This document shows, one piece after another, positions 24,961-32,710 of a stretch of 33,881 bases of DNA (positions are counted from its first letter, which is position 1; every line of letters begins with the position of its first letter). The notes beneath the pieces were generated by a model. It had not been told where the DNA came from. It did not search any database and worked only from the letters and a program-made list of their open reading frames with translations. This DNA is from an uncultured Lachnospiraceae bacterium. Its GTDB lineage: Bacteria; Bacillota; Clostridia; Lachnospirales; Lachnospiraceae. The position numbers and the translations under genes are program-made. Where the stretch lies: assembly GCA_910585715.1 (NCBI GenBank), contig CAJUEX010000035.1, positions 1-33,881 of the forward strand, read 5' to 3'.

Positions 24961-25622
24961 AATATCTGTATATTTTACTATTATACCTGCCGTCAGGCTT
25001 TGGCAGGCTCACTCAGAAGATGACCCATTATAAATATACCCATGTAGCCCTTTCGCTGGACGACAGCTATACCCACTTTTATGCCTTTTCAAGGCTGCGG
25101 GCGAAAACACCGCCTATCTCCGGCTATATCGAGGAAAAGAGAATTTACTATACGCTGGGAGAAAATATTCCTATTTACACCAAGATTTTTAAAGTTCCTG
25201 TTTCCGGGGAAGGATATGAAAATGCCCTGAAATTTTTAAAGGAAACAAAGGAAGACCCGGAAATCATGTACAATCTGCTGAATATGCTGCTGATTCCGTG
25301 GTTTGGAGGCCGTCCGGTGTATAAGGCTTATAACTGCGGGGAATTTATAGCAAAAATACTGGAAGCCGCAGGCATTCCTTTGGACATGCCCTATTATAAA
25401 TATGTTCCTGAATACTTTTCCGGACTGCTTTCTGAATATGAAATTTTTGAAGGAACCATTGAAAATGACCGGCATATTCCCGAGGGAGATAATTTCTTTA
25501 AAGAAACGCCCGGGCTTGAATATATTGCAAAGACACTTTTTATTGTAAGAGAGCTGATTTACAGGCAGATTTTCGGACGGGCATCTAAAAGCTACAAGCC
25601 GGAAAAAGTGCGGCTTTACTAA
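24957..25622 (+). CDS. Permuted papain-like thiol hydrolase (YiiX/NlpC-P60 type)
   Basis: 221 residues. An early histidine, H29 in YTHVAL, and a later cysteine, C127 in AYNCGEF, appear in the reversed order that defines permuted NlpC/P60 and papain-like enzymes. The N terminus (YLYILLLYLPSGFG) is hydrophobic but is part of the fold rather than a clear signal. Such enzymes cleave amide or ester bonds, some on lipids. The ATG at 24957 overlaps the degV stop, so a shared job with a fatty-acid-binding protein is plausible but unproven. Confidence 0.65.
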   Translation: MKYLYILLLYLPSGFGRLTQKMTHYKYTHVALSLDDSYTHFYAFSRLRAKTPPISGYIEEKRIYYTLGENIPIYTKIFKVPVSGEGYENALKFLKETKEDPEIMYNLLNMLLIPWFGGRPVYKAYNCGEFIAKILEAAGIPLDMPYYKYVPEYFSGLLSEYEIFEGTIENDRHIPEGDNFFKETPGLEYIAKTLFIVRELIYRQIFGRASKSYKPEKVRLY

Positions 25623-25639
25623 AGTGCCGGAATTTAAAA

Positions 25640-25683
25640 ACCTATCCAACTTGCATATGGATGTAAGCAGGATAGGTCTTTTT
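25640..25683. terminator. Terminator between convergent genes
   Basis: ACCTATCC (25640-25647) pairs perfectly with GGATAGGT (25670-25677), and CTTTTT follows on the plus strand. An AAAAA run upstream of the stem lets it also act on the minus strand, so it can serve both the hydrolase gene and the DHH gene. Confidence 0.75.
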
Positions 25684-25722
25684 ATAAAGTTATATAATAA
25701 ACAAAAAAATTTTTTCAATATG

Positions 25723-26643
25723 TTACTGCTTGGAAAGTTCCACCAGCTCCTTTAACATCTTTGGAAGCTCTGTGGACATATTTTCATTGCTGAATTGGCA
25801 GGTTCCTACCTTTTTGTGACCGCCGCCGCCATATTTCAGCATAAGCTTGCCAACATCCACGTTAGAGGTTCTGTTCAAAATACTATAGCCAACTGCAGCG
25901 CTGCAGCCTACGCCGCCTTTGCCGCTGACAATCCATGCGGAAATATTCTGTTCCGGATACATGCTGTAAATCATAAAGCGGTTACCGGAATAAATGGGGT
26001 CTACGCCTCTTAAATCGGAAATAATCACATTGCCGCCTACATTTGTATACTTGGCAACCATTTCTTTAAACTTCTCCGTCTGCTCAAAATATACGTCGAT
26101 ACGTTCTTTTACGTCCGGAAGGCTTAAAATCTCATCTGTAGTCATAGTCCGGCAGGCGTCAATGAGCTTTTCCATTAACTGATAATTGGAAATAGTGAAA
26201 TTTCTCCATCTGCCCAGCCCGGTCCTCGGGTCCATTAAAAAGCCTACTAAAATCCAGCCCTTGGGATTTTGTACCTCATCGATGGTAAGATTGCCGGAAT
26301 CCACCTTGTCAACTGCTTCCATCATATCATCAAACTGGGGAAATCTTTCCCTGCCGCCGTAATACTCATAAATAATACGTGCACAGGATGGAGTGATACG
26401 GCTTTCCCCCTTGTATTTTCCTTCTAACTGTAATCTTTCGTGTTCGCTGGAATGGTGGTCGAACCACAGGCCGCAGCCTTCCACATAAGGCACATTGGCA
26501 AGGCAGTCGTTTTCATTTACCTCTACCAGTCCATCCTGTAAATCCTTTGGATGTGCAAACTTCCAGTTGTCAATAATACCGGCTTCCTTTAATAAAGCGC
26601 CGCAAGCCAGCCCGTCAAAGTCGGAACGTGTTATTAGTCTCAT
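25723..26643 (-). CDS. DHH-family phosphoesterase
   Basis: 306 residues. DHH domain: D8 and D10 in TRSDFDG, and D62-H63-H64 in LWFDHHSSEH, binding two metals. DHHA1-type C terminus with GGGGHKKVGTCQF. Relatives include oligoribonucleases, exopolyphosphatases and cyclic-dinucleotide phosphodiesterases; no extra sensory or membrane domain is present, so a stand-alone hydrolase on short nucleotides or phosphoesters is likely. Minus-strand ribosome site AGAAGGAG precedes ATG. Own promoter at 26753-26781. Confidence 0.85.
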   Translation of the reverse strand: MRLITRSDFDGLACGALLKEAGIIDNWKFAHPKDLQDGLVEVNENDCLANVPYVEGCGLWFDHHSSEHERLQLEGKYKGESRITPSCARIIYEYYGGRERFPQFDDMMEAVDKVDSGNLTIDEVQNPKGWILVGFLMDPRTGLGRWRNFTISNYQLMEKLIDACRTMTTDEILSLPDVKERIDVYFEQTEKFKEMVAKYTNVGGNVIISDLRGVDPIYSGNRFMIYSMYPEQNISAWIVSGKGGVGCSAAVGYSILNRTSNVDVGKLMLKYGGGGHKKVGTCQFSNENMSTELPKMLKELVELSKQ

Positions 26644-26752
26644 GTCTTTCTCCTTCTACAAAGTGTAATGATAAGTAATTGTCCGGCAAGAGCTTCCATG
26701 CCGTAAAATGATTCCTTGCTATTTTATGTAGGAAAATCCCCATATAGGAACA

Positions 26753-26781
26753 ATTATAGTGGAAAAACATAATTTTTTCAA
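26753..26781 (-). promoter_or_regulatory. Sigma-A promoter for the DHH gene
   Basis: Minus strand TTGAAA (26781-26776), 17-nt spacer, TATAAT (26758-26753), about 110 nt before the ATG at 26643. Both boxes are near consensus. The remaining 26782-27018 contains element D and no clear plus-strand promoter. Confidence 0.75.
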
Positions 26782-26934
26782 CTGTTTAAGGATATGGAAA
26801 TGCAGGAAAATGTGGAAAATACAAAAAAATATTCGGATATATTATCAAGTGGGTGCTTTCAGGCTGTTGTAAAGTAGAAACAGGAAAGAAAATTGTCATA
26901 GAAAAGCAGCCTTGCGCTTATACTGAAAGAAAAA

Positions 26935-26996
26935 GTAACAGTTCAGCCAAATGCTCATCAGATTGCCTGTGGGGGAACTGCCGGCTAAGCTGTTAC
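26935..26996 (+). repeat. Short inverted-repeat element D
   Basis: GTAACAGTTCAGCC (26935-26948) pairs with GGCTAAGCTGTTAC (26983-26996) in 13 of 14 positions, counting one G-U pair. The inner 34 nt are not clearly shared with other copies. It ends 22 nt before the spmA start, in the place where a ribosome site or promoter would be expected. Confidence 0.75.
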
Positions 26997-27018
26997 AAGA
27001 AAAACAAGAGTGTGGCAT

Positions 27019-27678
27019 ATGTTAAATTATATTTGGGCATTTATGATTATCATTGGGGTATTATATGGCTCTTTTACGGGAAAAATGGCGGAAATTTCCG
27101 CCGCTGCCATTGAATCCTCCAAAGAGGCGGTTACTCTCTGCATTACTATGGCAGGCGTTATTTCCTTGTGGGTTGGACTTATGGAGGTTGCAAAAAGCGC
27201 AGGGCTTATTAAAAAGCTTACAAAAGCACTGGGACCGTTTATTCACTTTATGTTTCCGGGAATTCCAAAGGAGCATGAAGCTCTGGACTATATAGCAACC
27301 AATATTATTGCAAATATACTGGGGCTTGGCTGGGCCTGTACCCCGGCGGGCTTAAAGGCAATGGAAAAGCTGGCACAGCTGGAAGAGGAGCGGGGAAATC
27401 CGGAATATGTGCATGGCGGTTGTGGAAAGAGGGAAGAGGGCAGCAGGCTTATGGCAGGAAGAAAAGGGGAGCGCACTGCCAGCAATGAAATGTGTATTTT
27501 TCTGATACTGAATATTTCGTCTTTGCAGTTGATTCCGGTAAATATGATAGCTTATAGGAGCCAGTATGGCAGCGTGAATCCGGCGGTTATTATTGCGCCG
27601 GCAATTATTGCTACGTTTGTGAGCACGTTGGTGGCGGTTGTTTATTGTAAGGTGAAGGATAGGGGGCAAAGAAAATAA
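27019..27678 (+). CDS. spmA: Spore maturation protein A homologue (nucleoside-recognition domain)
   Basis: 219 residues with several hydrophobic segments. Motifs: MLNYIWAFMIIIGVLYGSFTG, KEAVTLCITMAGVISLWVG, LDYIATNIIANILGLGWACTP. SpmA and SpmB act in spore-core dehydration in Bacillus. A charged insert (about 115-155, including EERGNPEYVHGGCGKREEG) lengthens the loop relative to the usual protein of about 195 residues. No spmB follows, unlike its usual partner order. Start ATG 27019 has only a poor ribosome site; GTG 27010 is an alternative. Confidence 0.8.
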   Translation: MLNYIWAFMIIIGVLYGSFTGKMAEISAAAIESSKEAVTLCITMAGVISLWVGLMEVAKSAGLIKKLTKALGPFIHFMFPGIPKEHEALDYIATNIIANILGLGWACTPAGLKAMEKLAQLEEERGNPEYVHGGCGKREEGSRLMAGRKGERTASNEMCIFLILNISSLQLIPVNMIAYRSQYGSVNPAVIIAPAIIATFVSTLVAVVYCKVKDRGQRK

Positions 27679-27828
27679 GGATTTTATTTTTTATTTAATA
27701 AGAAAGATTAGATGGCTACATATTTTTAAAGTTTTATGGACTAATAAATTCATAAAAATACAATAAAAATAAAAGATATATTACCATAAAATATAAATAT
27801 TAATGATACGAATGATAAAAATGCCATA

Positions 27829-27857
27829 TTGACCTGCACACAGTTTTATTATACAAT
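27829..27857 (+). promoter_or_regulatory. Promoter of the recombinase-like/HipT/HIRAN cassette
   Basis: TTGACC (27829-27834), 17-nt spacer, TACAAT (27852-27857). The upstream 27679-27828 is very AT-rich with no recognised gene. The -10 lies inside the loop of the inverted repeat at 27837-27874. Confidence 0.75.
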
Positions 27858-27874
27858 TACAATAAAACTGTGTG
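27837..27874 (+). promoter_or_regulatory. Perfect 14-10-14 inverted repeat over the promoter (putative operator)
   Basis: CACACAGTTTTATT (27837-27850), 10-nt spacer, AATAAAACTGTGTG (27861-27874): the arms are exact reverse complements. It covers the spacer, the -10 and the expected start, ending just before the ribosome site TGGAGG. The layout of two arms around a short spacer is like tyrosine-recombinase core sites (loxP is 13-8-13). Since the first gene encodes a recombinase-fold protein, autoregulation by that protein is the simplest reading. Confidence 0.75.
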
Positions 27875-27885
27875 TGGAGGATAAG

Positions 27886-28866
27886 ATGGATTATAAAAAT
27901 ATTACAAATAATTTTATAAATGAATATCCGGATTATAAGAGTGACGTTGTGAATTTTAATGAGTACATAGAAACGTACTGGAAAAATTCATTATCAGGGG
28001 ATCCTCTTCGCATTTTACTGAAAGGAATAGATGTTGATTTTATATTAAAAAGTTTGGTTTATAATGTTGAAACAGTAAAGAGATATAAAAGTAAAACGAA
28101 AGCAAAACGTTATGCAACTGTAGTTGGACAACTTTTTAATTACATAAGAAAAACAACAGATATTGTGAACCCGGATTTATACGATGCGATTTCGTATAAT
28201 CGACTGCGGGAAAACTCATATATGCAGCAAATGATGTCTTATATAGACAAGTGTGAGATGCTGGCAGGAATTGTGGAACAGGAACCATTAACATCAACCG
28301 AGGCTGAAAAAATTTTGAAATGGGCAAATGAACAATTTGCCACACAGAAATGGGAAGATGCAACCAGTTTTAGAAAGGCAATGGCAGCTATTGGCATAAA
28401 AATGATGATGCTTTATGGGATAACATATCGTGAATTAAGAAAAATACAATGGGGTGATTATGATGAACAGTATAATTGTATTACGATTAATGGTTACGAG
28501 CTTCGCTTGCCGCTAAAGCTGTCTGTACAGTTAAAGGACATGAAAAACTTTGTGCTTGAGAAGAAAATAATCAGCAAAGAAAAGCTGCTGTTTGCAGATT
28601 ACCTGGGAGAGCCATGGAATGATATTACATCGTCTTCAGGAATACCTGATTATATGGGAGCATTAATTGGGATTACAAGCGTAACAAGCGCTGTAAAATA
28701 TGGTATAAGCCAATTATTAAAAGCAGGTTTAAGCGATTCCGTAATAAAGAAAATAACGGGAGCTAGCGAAAAGCTTATTCAAGGTTGTTTGCTTTATGAG
28801 GATAATGAATGGAAACAGATTATTAATACAAAGATACTTATGGCAGAACGATATTATGAATTTTAG
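27886..28866 (+). CDS. Tyrosine-recombinase-fold protein, catalytically dead
   Basis: 326 residues: an N-terminal core-binding-like domain (about 1-130) and a C-terminal domain matching the integrase catalytic fold (PLTSTEAEKIL; ALIGITSV; LLKAGLSDSVIKKITGAS). The catalytic residues are lost by alignment: box I Arg is T180 (GITYREL), the H-x-x-R of box II is T267 and V270, the second His is A293. Only Y304 could be the tyrosine. It should bind DNA without recombining it. Start: ATG 27886 after TGGAGG; the in-frame ATG at 27829 overlaps the promoter. Probably the cassette's repressor. Confidence 0.7.
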   Translation: MDYKNITNNFINEYPDYKSDVVNFNEYIETYWKNSLSGDPLRILLKGIDVDFILKSLVYNVETVKRYKSKTKAKRYATVVGQLFNYIRKTTDIVNPDLYDAISYNRLRENSYMQQMMSYIDKCEMLAGIVEQEPLTSTEAEKILKWANEQFATQKWEDATSFRKAMAAIGIKMMMLYGITYRELRKIQWGDYDEQYNCITINGYELRLPLKLSVQLKDMKNFVLEKKIISKEKLLFADYLGEPWNDITSSSGIPDYMGALIGITSVTSAVKYGISQLLKAGLSDSVIKKITGASEKLIQGCLLYEDNEWKQIINTKILMAERYYEF

Positions 28867-28907
28867 AGCTTAATGTATGAAATGCTTAAATCATTTGGGA
28901 GAAACAT

Positions 28908-29786
28908 ATGAAAGATTTTTCTTTTTGGGAAGAATATGAAGGCACTGCAGAAGGAAGCGGGCGGAGTGAGAAAATATGGTTAATAAACCCGGATACTGCT
29001 CAAACAGGGCTATTTAAATTTAAAAAGGATATTGCCACTACGGATCATGTTTCAGAATGTATCGCATATGATTTGGCAAAATTGATAGGAATTCCATGTG
29101 CCAGGTTTGAAGTTGGGACTTATAAAGGCAGAGAAGGTTCCATGAGTTATAACATAGTTGCTCATAAAGGGGAGACACTTATTGAAGGAGTTTATTGTAT
29201 CAGCCTGCAATATGACCATTTTGATGCAGAAATACTGGCAGATTCAAAGACAGGTGACAGATATTCTTTGGAAATGATTAAAAATGCTTTAAAACCATTT
29301 GGTTTATTTGAACAGTTCCTGCCAATCCTTATTTTTGATTTTCTGATTGGAAATACGGACAGGCATCAAAGTAATTGGGCATTAATAATGAAGGATAAGA
29401 AAATGCGGCTGAGTCCATTATATGATAATAGTTCATCACTTTGCGCTTATGTTGCGGAAACAAAGATTAATCAATATTTAGGGAATGATTTCATGTTATG
29501 GAGATCATTGATTGATACAAAATCGAAATCAATGATTCGGATTACCTGTCAGGATAAGAAACAGCCTACACATTTAGAAGTTGTGAAATGTGTGAAAAAA
29601 GATTATTATGAGCAGACAATAGATATAGTAAAAAGAATTGAAGCATTTATGACAGAAGAAGCTATTAGTGTTATAGTAGATGAATATAAAGAAGTTCTTT
29701 CTGCGAAAAAAAGCAAGTTAATTATAAAATATCTTTTGTCAAAAACGCAGTTGCTTAAAGAAATTTATGAAGGAGGGACATTATGA
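28908..29786 (+). CDS. HipA/HipT-like serine/threonine kinase
   Basis: A 292-residue HipA-type kinase core without the N-terminal subdomain of full HipA, as in HipT. Gly/Ser-rich loop EGTAEGSGRSEKIWL (11-25), Lys37/K39 and E50 in the N lobe, catalytic D151-x-H153-x-x-N156 (TDRHQSNW), metal-binding D173 (LSPLYDNSS). S17 or S20 in the loop could be autophosphorylation sites. HipT and HipA inhibit growth by phosphorylating aminoacyl-tRNA synthetases; the target here is unknown. Starts 41 nt after the recombinase-like gene and overlaps the HIRAN gene by 4 nt (ATGA). Confidence 0.82.
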   Translation: MKDFSFWEEYEGTAEGSGRSEKIWLINPDTAQTGLFKFKKDIATTDHVSECIAYDLAKLIGIPCARFEVGTYKGREGSMSYNIVAHKGETLIEGVYCISLQYDHFDAEILADSKTGDRYSLEMIKNALKPFGLFEQFLPILIFDFLIGNTDRHQSNWALIMKDKKMRLSPLYDNSSSLCAYVAETKINQYLGNDFMLWRSLIDTKSKSMIRITCQDKKQPTHLEVVKCVKKDYYEQTIDIVKRIEAFMTEEAISVIVDEYKEVLSAKKSKLIIKYLLSKTQLLKEIYEGGTL

Positions 29787-30475
29787 GCATTGAGGATGGA
29801 AAGGATTATCTTTTTTTAACTTGGAAATCAGAACAATCAGGAAAACAGTATATTGTGGGACAGTTGACAAAGAATAGCGAATATGAGTATAAATATTGTG
29901 AACAAATTATAGAAGCGCTTGAAGATGGTTTTGTACCGCTGCTTTGCTTTCCTGATTTAAATAAGGTGTATAAAGATGAAAAACTGTTTTCTATCTTCTC
30001 AAGCCGTCTGCCGGATAAAAAAAGAAAAGATATAGGGGATATTTTAAAAAAATATGGAATGGAAAAATATGATGAATATATGCTGCTTAAAAGAAGCGGG
30101 GCAAGGCTTCCCATTGATGGCTTAGAATTTATTGATCCCATATTAGATGCCAGTAAGAATCAGACGAGAATTTTTTTTGTGGAAGGTATCAGGTATTATT
30201 TGAATTGTGAAGAAAATGATTGTTTAAATGCGGGGGGGATTACAAGGGGAGATGAAGTTTTCTTTAAGGTGGATTTGGAAAATAGAAATAATGAAAATGC
30301 GGTGCAAATAACAGATTTTTTAGGAAGAGCATTGGGGTATGTACCTAGATATTATAGCAGGAGTATTGTAGAATTGTTGCAAAAAGGAAGTAATATTAAA
30401 GGGCATGTGTATTATGTGGATAAAAGTGGAAATTGTAATGAATGTGTTAAAGTGATTATGGAGATTAAGAAGTAA
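29783..30475 (+). CDS. HipS-like domain fused to a HIRAN domain
   Basis: 230 residues. The N-terminal part (about 1-110) follows the HipA N-subdomain-1/HipS pattern: GQL..., FVPLLCFPDL, then FSSRLPDKKRKD in place of FFxNLLPEgxxR. The C-terminal part (about 150-228) has the HIRAN signature: FFKVDLENRNNENAVQI and LGYVPRYYSR. HIRAN domains bind DNA 3' ends in HLTF. In HipBST, HipS is the antitoxin of HipT, so this protein is the likely antitoxin. GAAGGAGGG precedes the overlapping ATG. A 96-nt gap to asnS follows, with no clear terminator. Confidence 0.72.
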   Translation: MSIEDGKDYLFLTWKSEQSGKQYIVGQLTKNSEYEYKYCEQIIEALEDGFVPLLCFPDLNKVYKDEKLFSIFSSRLPDKKRKDIGDILKKYGMEKYDEYMLLKRSGARLPIDGLEFIDPILDASKNQTRIFFVEGIRYYLNCEENDCLNAGGITRGDEVFFKVDLENRNNENAVQITDFLGRALGYVPRYYSRSIVELLQKGSNIKGHVYYVDKSGNCNECVKVIMEIKK

Positions 30476-30571
30476 AGCCAAAGGGATGTTGCTCCAACAA
30501 TACAATTAACAAATAAGTCTATAAAAGATAAAAGGAAATAAATAATAATCATACAAAAAAGGAGACAAGCT

Positions 30572-31963
30572 ATGGAACTGATTTCAATCAAACAACTATT
30601 CCGCAACAAAGAAGAATATATAGGAAAGGAAGTAACCGTAGGCGGCTGGCTCAGAAGCATTCGGGACTCCAAGACATTTGGATTTTTAGTCATCAATGAC
30701 GGCACTTTTTTTGAACCGCTGCAGGTAGTGTATTCAGACTCTTTGGAAAACTTTGCACAAATCAGCAAGTGCAACGTAGGAGCAGCCTTAATCGTAAAAG
30801 GAGTTGTAACGGAAACTCCTCAGGCAAAGCAGCCTTTTGAAATTCAGGCAGTGAGTGTGGAAATTGAAGGAGCCTCTGCGCCGGATTATCCTTTACAGAA
30901 AAAAAGACATTCCTTTGAATATCTGCGCACCATTTCCCATTTAAGGCCAAGGACCAATACTTTTCAGGCAGTCTTTCGGGTGCGCTCCCTGATTGCTTAT
31001 GCCATCCATAAGTTTTTTCAGGAAAGGGAATTTGTATATGTGCATACTCCCCTGATTACCGGAAGCGATTGTGAAGGCGCCGGAGAAATGTTTCAGGTGA
31101 CTACGTTAGACTTGAATGATCTGCCAAGGACAGAGGAGGGAAAGGTGGATTTTTCCAGGGATTTCTTTAACAAGCCCACCAACCTGACAGTCAGCGGACA
31201 GTTAAACGGGGAAACCTATGCCATGGCATTTAAAAATATCTATACCTTTGGACCTACCTTCCGGGCAGAAAATTCCAACACTACACGACATGCGGCGGAA
31301 TTCTGGATGATAGAGCCGGAAATGGCATTTGCGGATTTAAAGGACGATATGATGCTGGCGGAAAGCATGATTAAATACATTATCCGCTATGTAATGGAAA
31401 ATGCACCGGAGGAAATGGCATTTTTCAATCAATTTGTGGACAAGGGCCTGCTGGAGCGGTTAGAGGGCGTGGCAAATTCCGATTTTGCCCATGTGACCTA
31501 TACGGAAGCAATTGAAATTCTTGAAAAGCACAATGATGAATTTGAATATAAGGTGTCCTGGGGCTGTGATTTGCAGACAGAGCACGAAAGGCTTTTGACG
31601 GAAAAGGAATTTAAACGTCCTGTATTCGTTACTGATTATCCAAAGGAAATTAAAGCATTCTATATGAAGATGAATGAAGATAATAAAACAGTGGCAGCCA
31701 TGGACTGCCTCGTGCCGGGAATCGGGGAAATTATCGGCGGAAGTCAGAGGGAAGATGATTACGATAAGCTGCTGGCGCGGATGAAGGAGCTGAATCTGAA
31801 TCCGGAGGATTATGATTTTTATTTAGATTTGCGGAAGTATGGCACCGCAAGACATGCGGGCTTTGGGCTTGGATTTGAAAGATGCGTTATGTATCTGACA
31901 GGTATGAGTAATATCCGGGATGTGATTCCATTCCCGAGAACGGTGAATAACTGCGAGCTGTAA
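30572..31963 (+). CDS. asnS: Asparaginyl-tRNA synthetase
   Basis: A 463-residue class IIb synthetase charging tRNA-Asn. N-terminal OB-fold anticodon domain (GWLRSIRDSKTFGFLVINDG), motif 2 region FRAENSNTTRHAAEFWMIEPEMAF, motif 3 GFGLGFERCVMYLTG and the NIRDVIPFPR end. The start follows AAAAAGGAG. No T-box leader lies in the 96 nt before it. Its neighbour is the HipT cassette; since HipA and HipT kinases hit aminoacyl-tRNA synthetases, the adjacency is noted, though it may be chance. Confidence 0.95.
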   Translation: MELISIKQLFRNKEEYIGKEVTVGGWLRSIRDSKTFGFLVINDGTFFEPLQVVYSDSLENFAQISKCNVGAALIVKGVVTETPQAKQPFEIQAVSVEIEGASAPDYPLQKKRHSFEYLRTISHLRPRTNTFQAVFRVRSLIAYAIHKFFQEREFVYVHTPLITGSDCEGAGEMFQVTTLDLNDLPRTEEGKVDFSRDFFNKPTNLTVSGQLNGETYAMAFKNIYTFGPTFRAENSNTTRHAAEFWMIEPEMAFADLKDDMMLAESMIKYIIRYVMENAPEEMAFFNQFVDKGLLERLEGVANSDFAHVTYTEAIEILEKHNDEFEYKVSWGCDLQTEHERLLTEKEFKRPVFVTDYPKEIKAFYMKMNEDNKTVAAMDCLVPGIGEIIGGSQREDDYDKLLARMKELNLNPEDYDFYLDLRKYGTARHAGFGLGFERCVMYLTGMSNIRDVIPFPRTVNNCEL

Positions 31964-32004
31964 GAAGCTGGAAGTATGTGAGCTGTAAGCAGAAGGAAGT
32001 AATT
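31955..32004 (+). repeat. 25-bp tandem duplication at the asnS 3' end
   Basis: Units 31955-31979 and 31980-32004 match at 20 of 25 positions, each starting GAGCTGTAAG. The first copy contains the asnS stop codon. It is directly followed by element E. Confidence 0.6.
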
Positions 32005-32078
32005 GTAATAGTTCAGCCTGCGGGTTTTGGATGGAAGGACGTGGGAGCTGGAAGAACATGGGATAGTCTTCCAGCTCC
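32005..32078 (+). repeat. Element E: conserved end motif plus 12-bp hairpin
   Basis: GTAATAGTTCAGCC (32005-32018) matches the ends of elements A, C and D. It is followed by a perfect 12-bp hairpin GGAGCTGGAAGA/TCTTCCAGCTCC (32044-32055 and 32067-32078, 11-nt loop). No T tract follows. A matching right-hand end motif is not seen. The rest of the 31964-32208 gap shows nothing else. Confidence 0.6.
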
Positions 32079-32208
32079 TACTGTGTATCGAAGGGCTGTT
32101 TTGGATATATTATGATTTCTTGGCAGAAGCGATCACAATATTATGTTCTAAGATGTATAAAAGCATTTATTTTATATAGCTTGAAGCTTTCGGCATAATA
32201 TGCTTTTT

Positions 32209-32610
32209 TCAATATATAGGAGGCTCATAATATGCGCTTGTATTATAATCATCAATAATCGGTGCGATTTCTGAATGATATACTTTTATCATGCCTTGTA
32301 TAAAGTCTTCTCCATCCTCAAGAGTCTGCAGGATTAAGCAGGAATAAACCTTTCCCATTTGTGTTGCAGTTGGAATTTTATCAGCTAATTCACTGTTTAC
32401 CTTATCAATATAAAAATTTCTAACTTTTATATTGTAGTTAGAAATCCAGTCATCTCGGATCTTTTCCGGGTTTTCACAATGTAAAACTTCTGCAAAGTTG
32501 ATTTTCAGAATCAGGTTTTTATAGCCTATGGTATCAATCACGTAGGTATTGGGCTGGTGTATGCTCCTGACAACTCTTTCCACCATATAACAGATGAAAA
32601 ATAAGTACAT
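32209..32610 (-). CDS. Hypothetical protein, possibly N-terminally degraded
   Basis: Up to 133 residues, not recognised. Neither ATG (32610 or 32586) has a ribosome site, and the N terminus (MYLFFICYM) does not look like a proper signal. The C-terminal half is acidic (IIDDYNTSAYYEPPIY). A truncated gene or a small orphan is equally possible. It lies in an AT-rich, poorly conserved-looking region next to an Rpn-type gene. Confidence 0.4.
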   Translation of the reverse strand: MYLFFICYMVERVVRSIHQPNTYVIDTIGYKNLILKINFAEVLHCENPEKIRDDWISNYNIKVRNFYIDKVNSELADKIPTATQMGKVYSCLILQTLEDGEDFIQGMIKVYHSEIAPIIDDYNTSAYYEPPIY

Positions 32611-32710
32611 ATTACTATATAAAAGTAACTTTTTATCAAATATTTAGAAATAAGTGCTTGAAATAAATATAAGTGATATGCTAATATATACAAAAGCATT
32701 TATTTTCTAA

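Noticed and set aside
26853..27113. Open frame of 86 codons before spmA
   Set aside because: It runs across element D and into spmA in another frame, is Cys/Lys-rich without pattern, and lacks a ribosome site.
30476..30571. T-box leader for asnS
   Set aside because: Only 96 nt are available and no T-box sequence or specifier stem is visible.
32044..32078. 12-bp hairpin as asnS terminator
   Set aside because: The stem is strong but followed by TACTGTG, without a T tract, so it was reported as part of element E instead.
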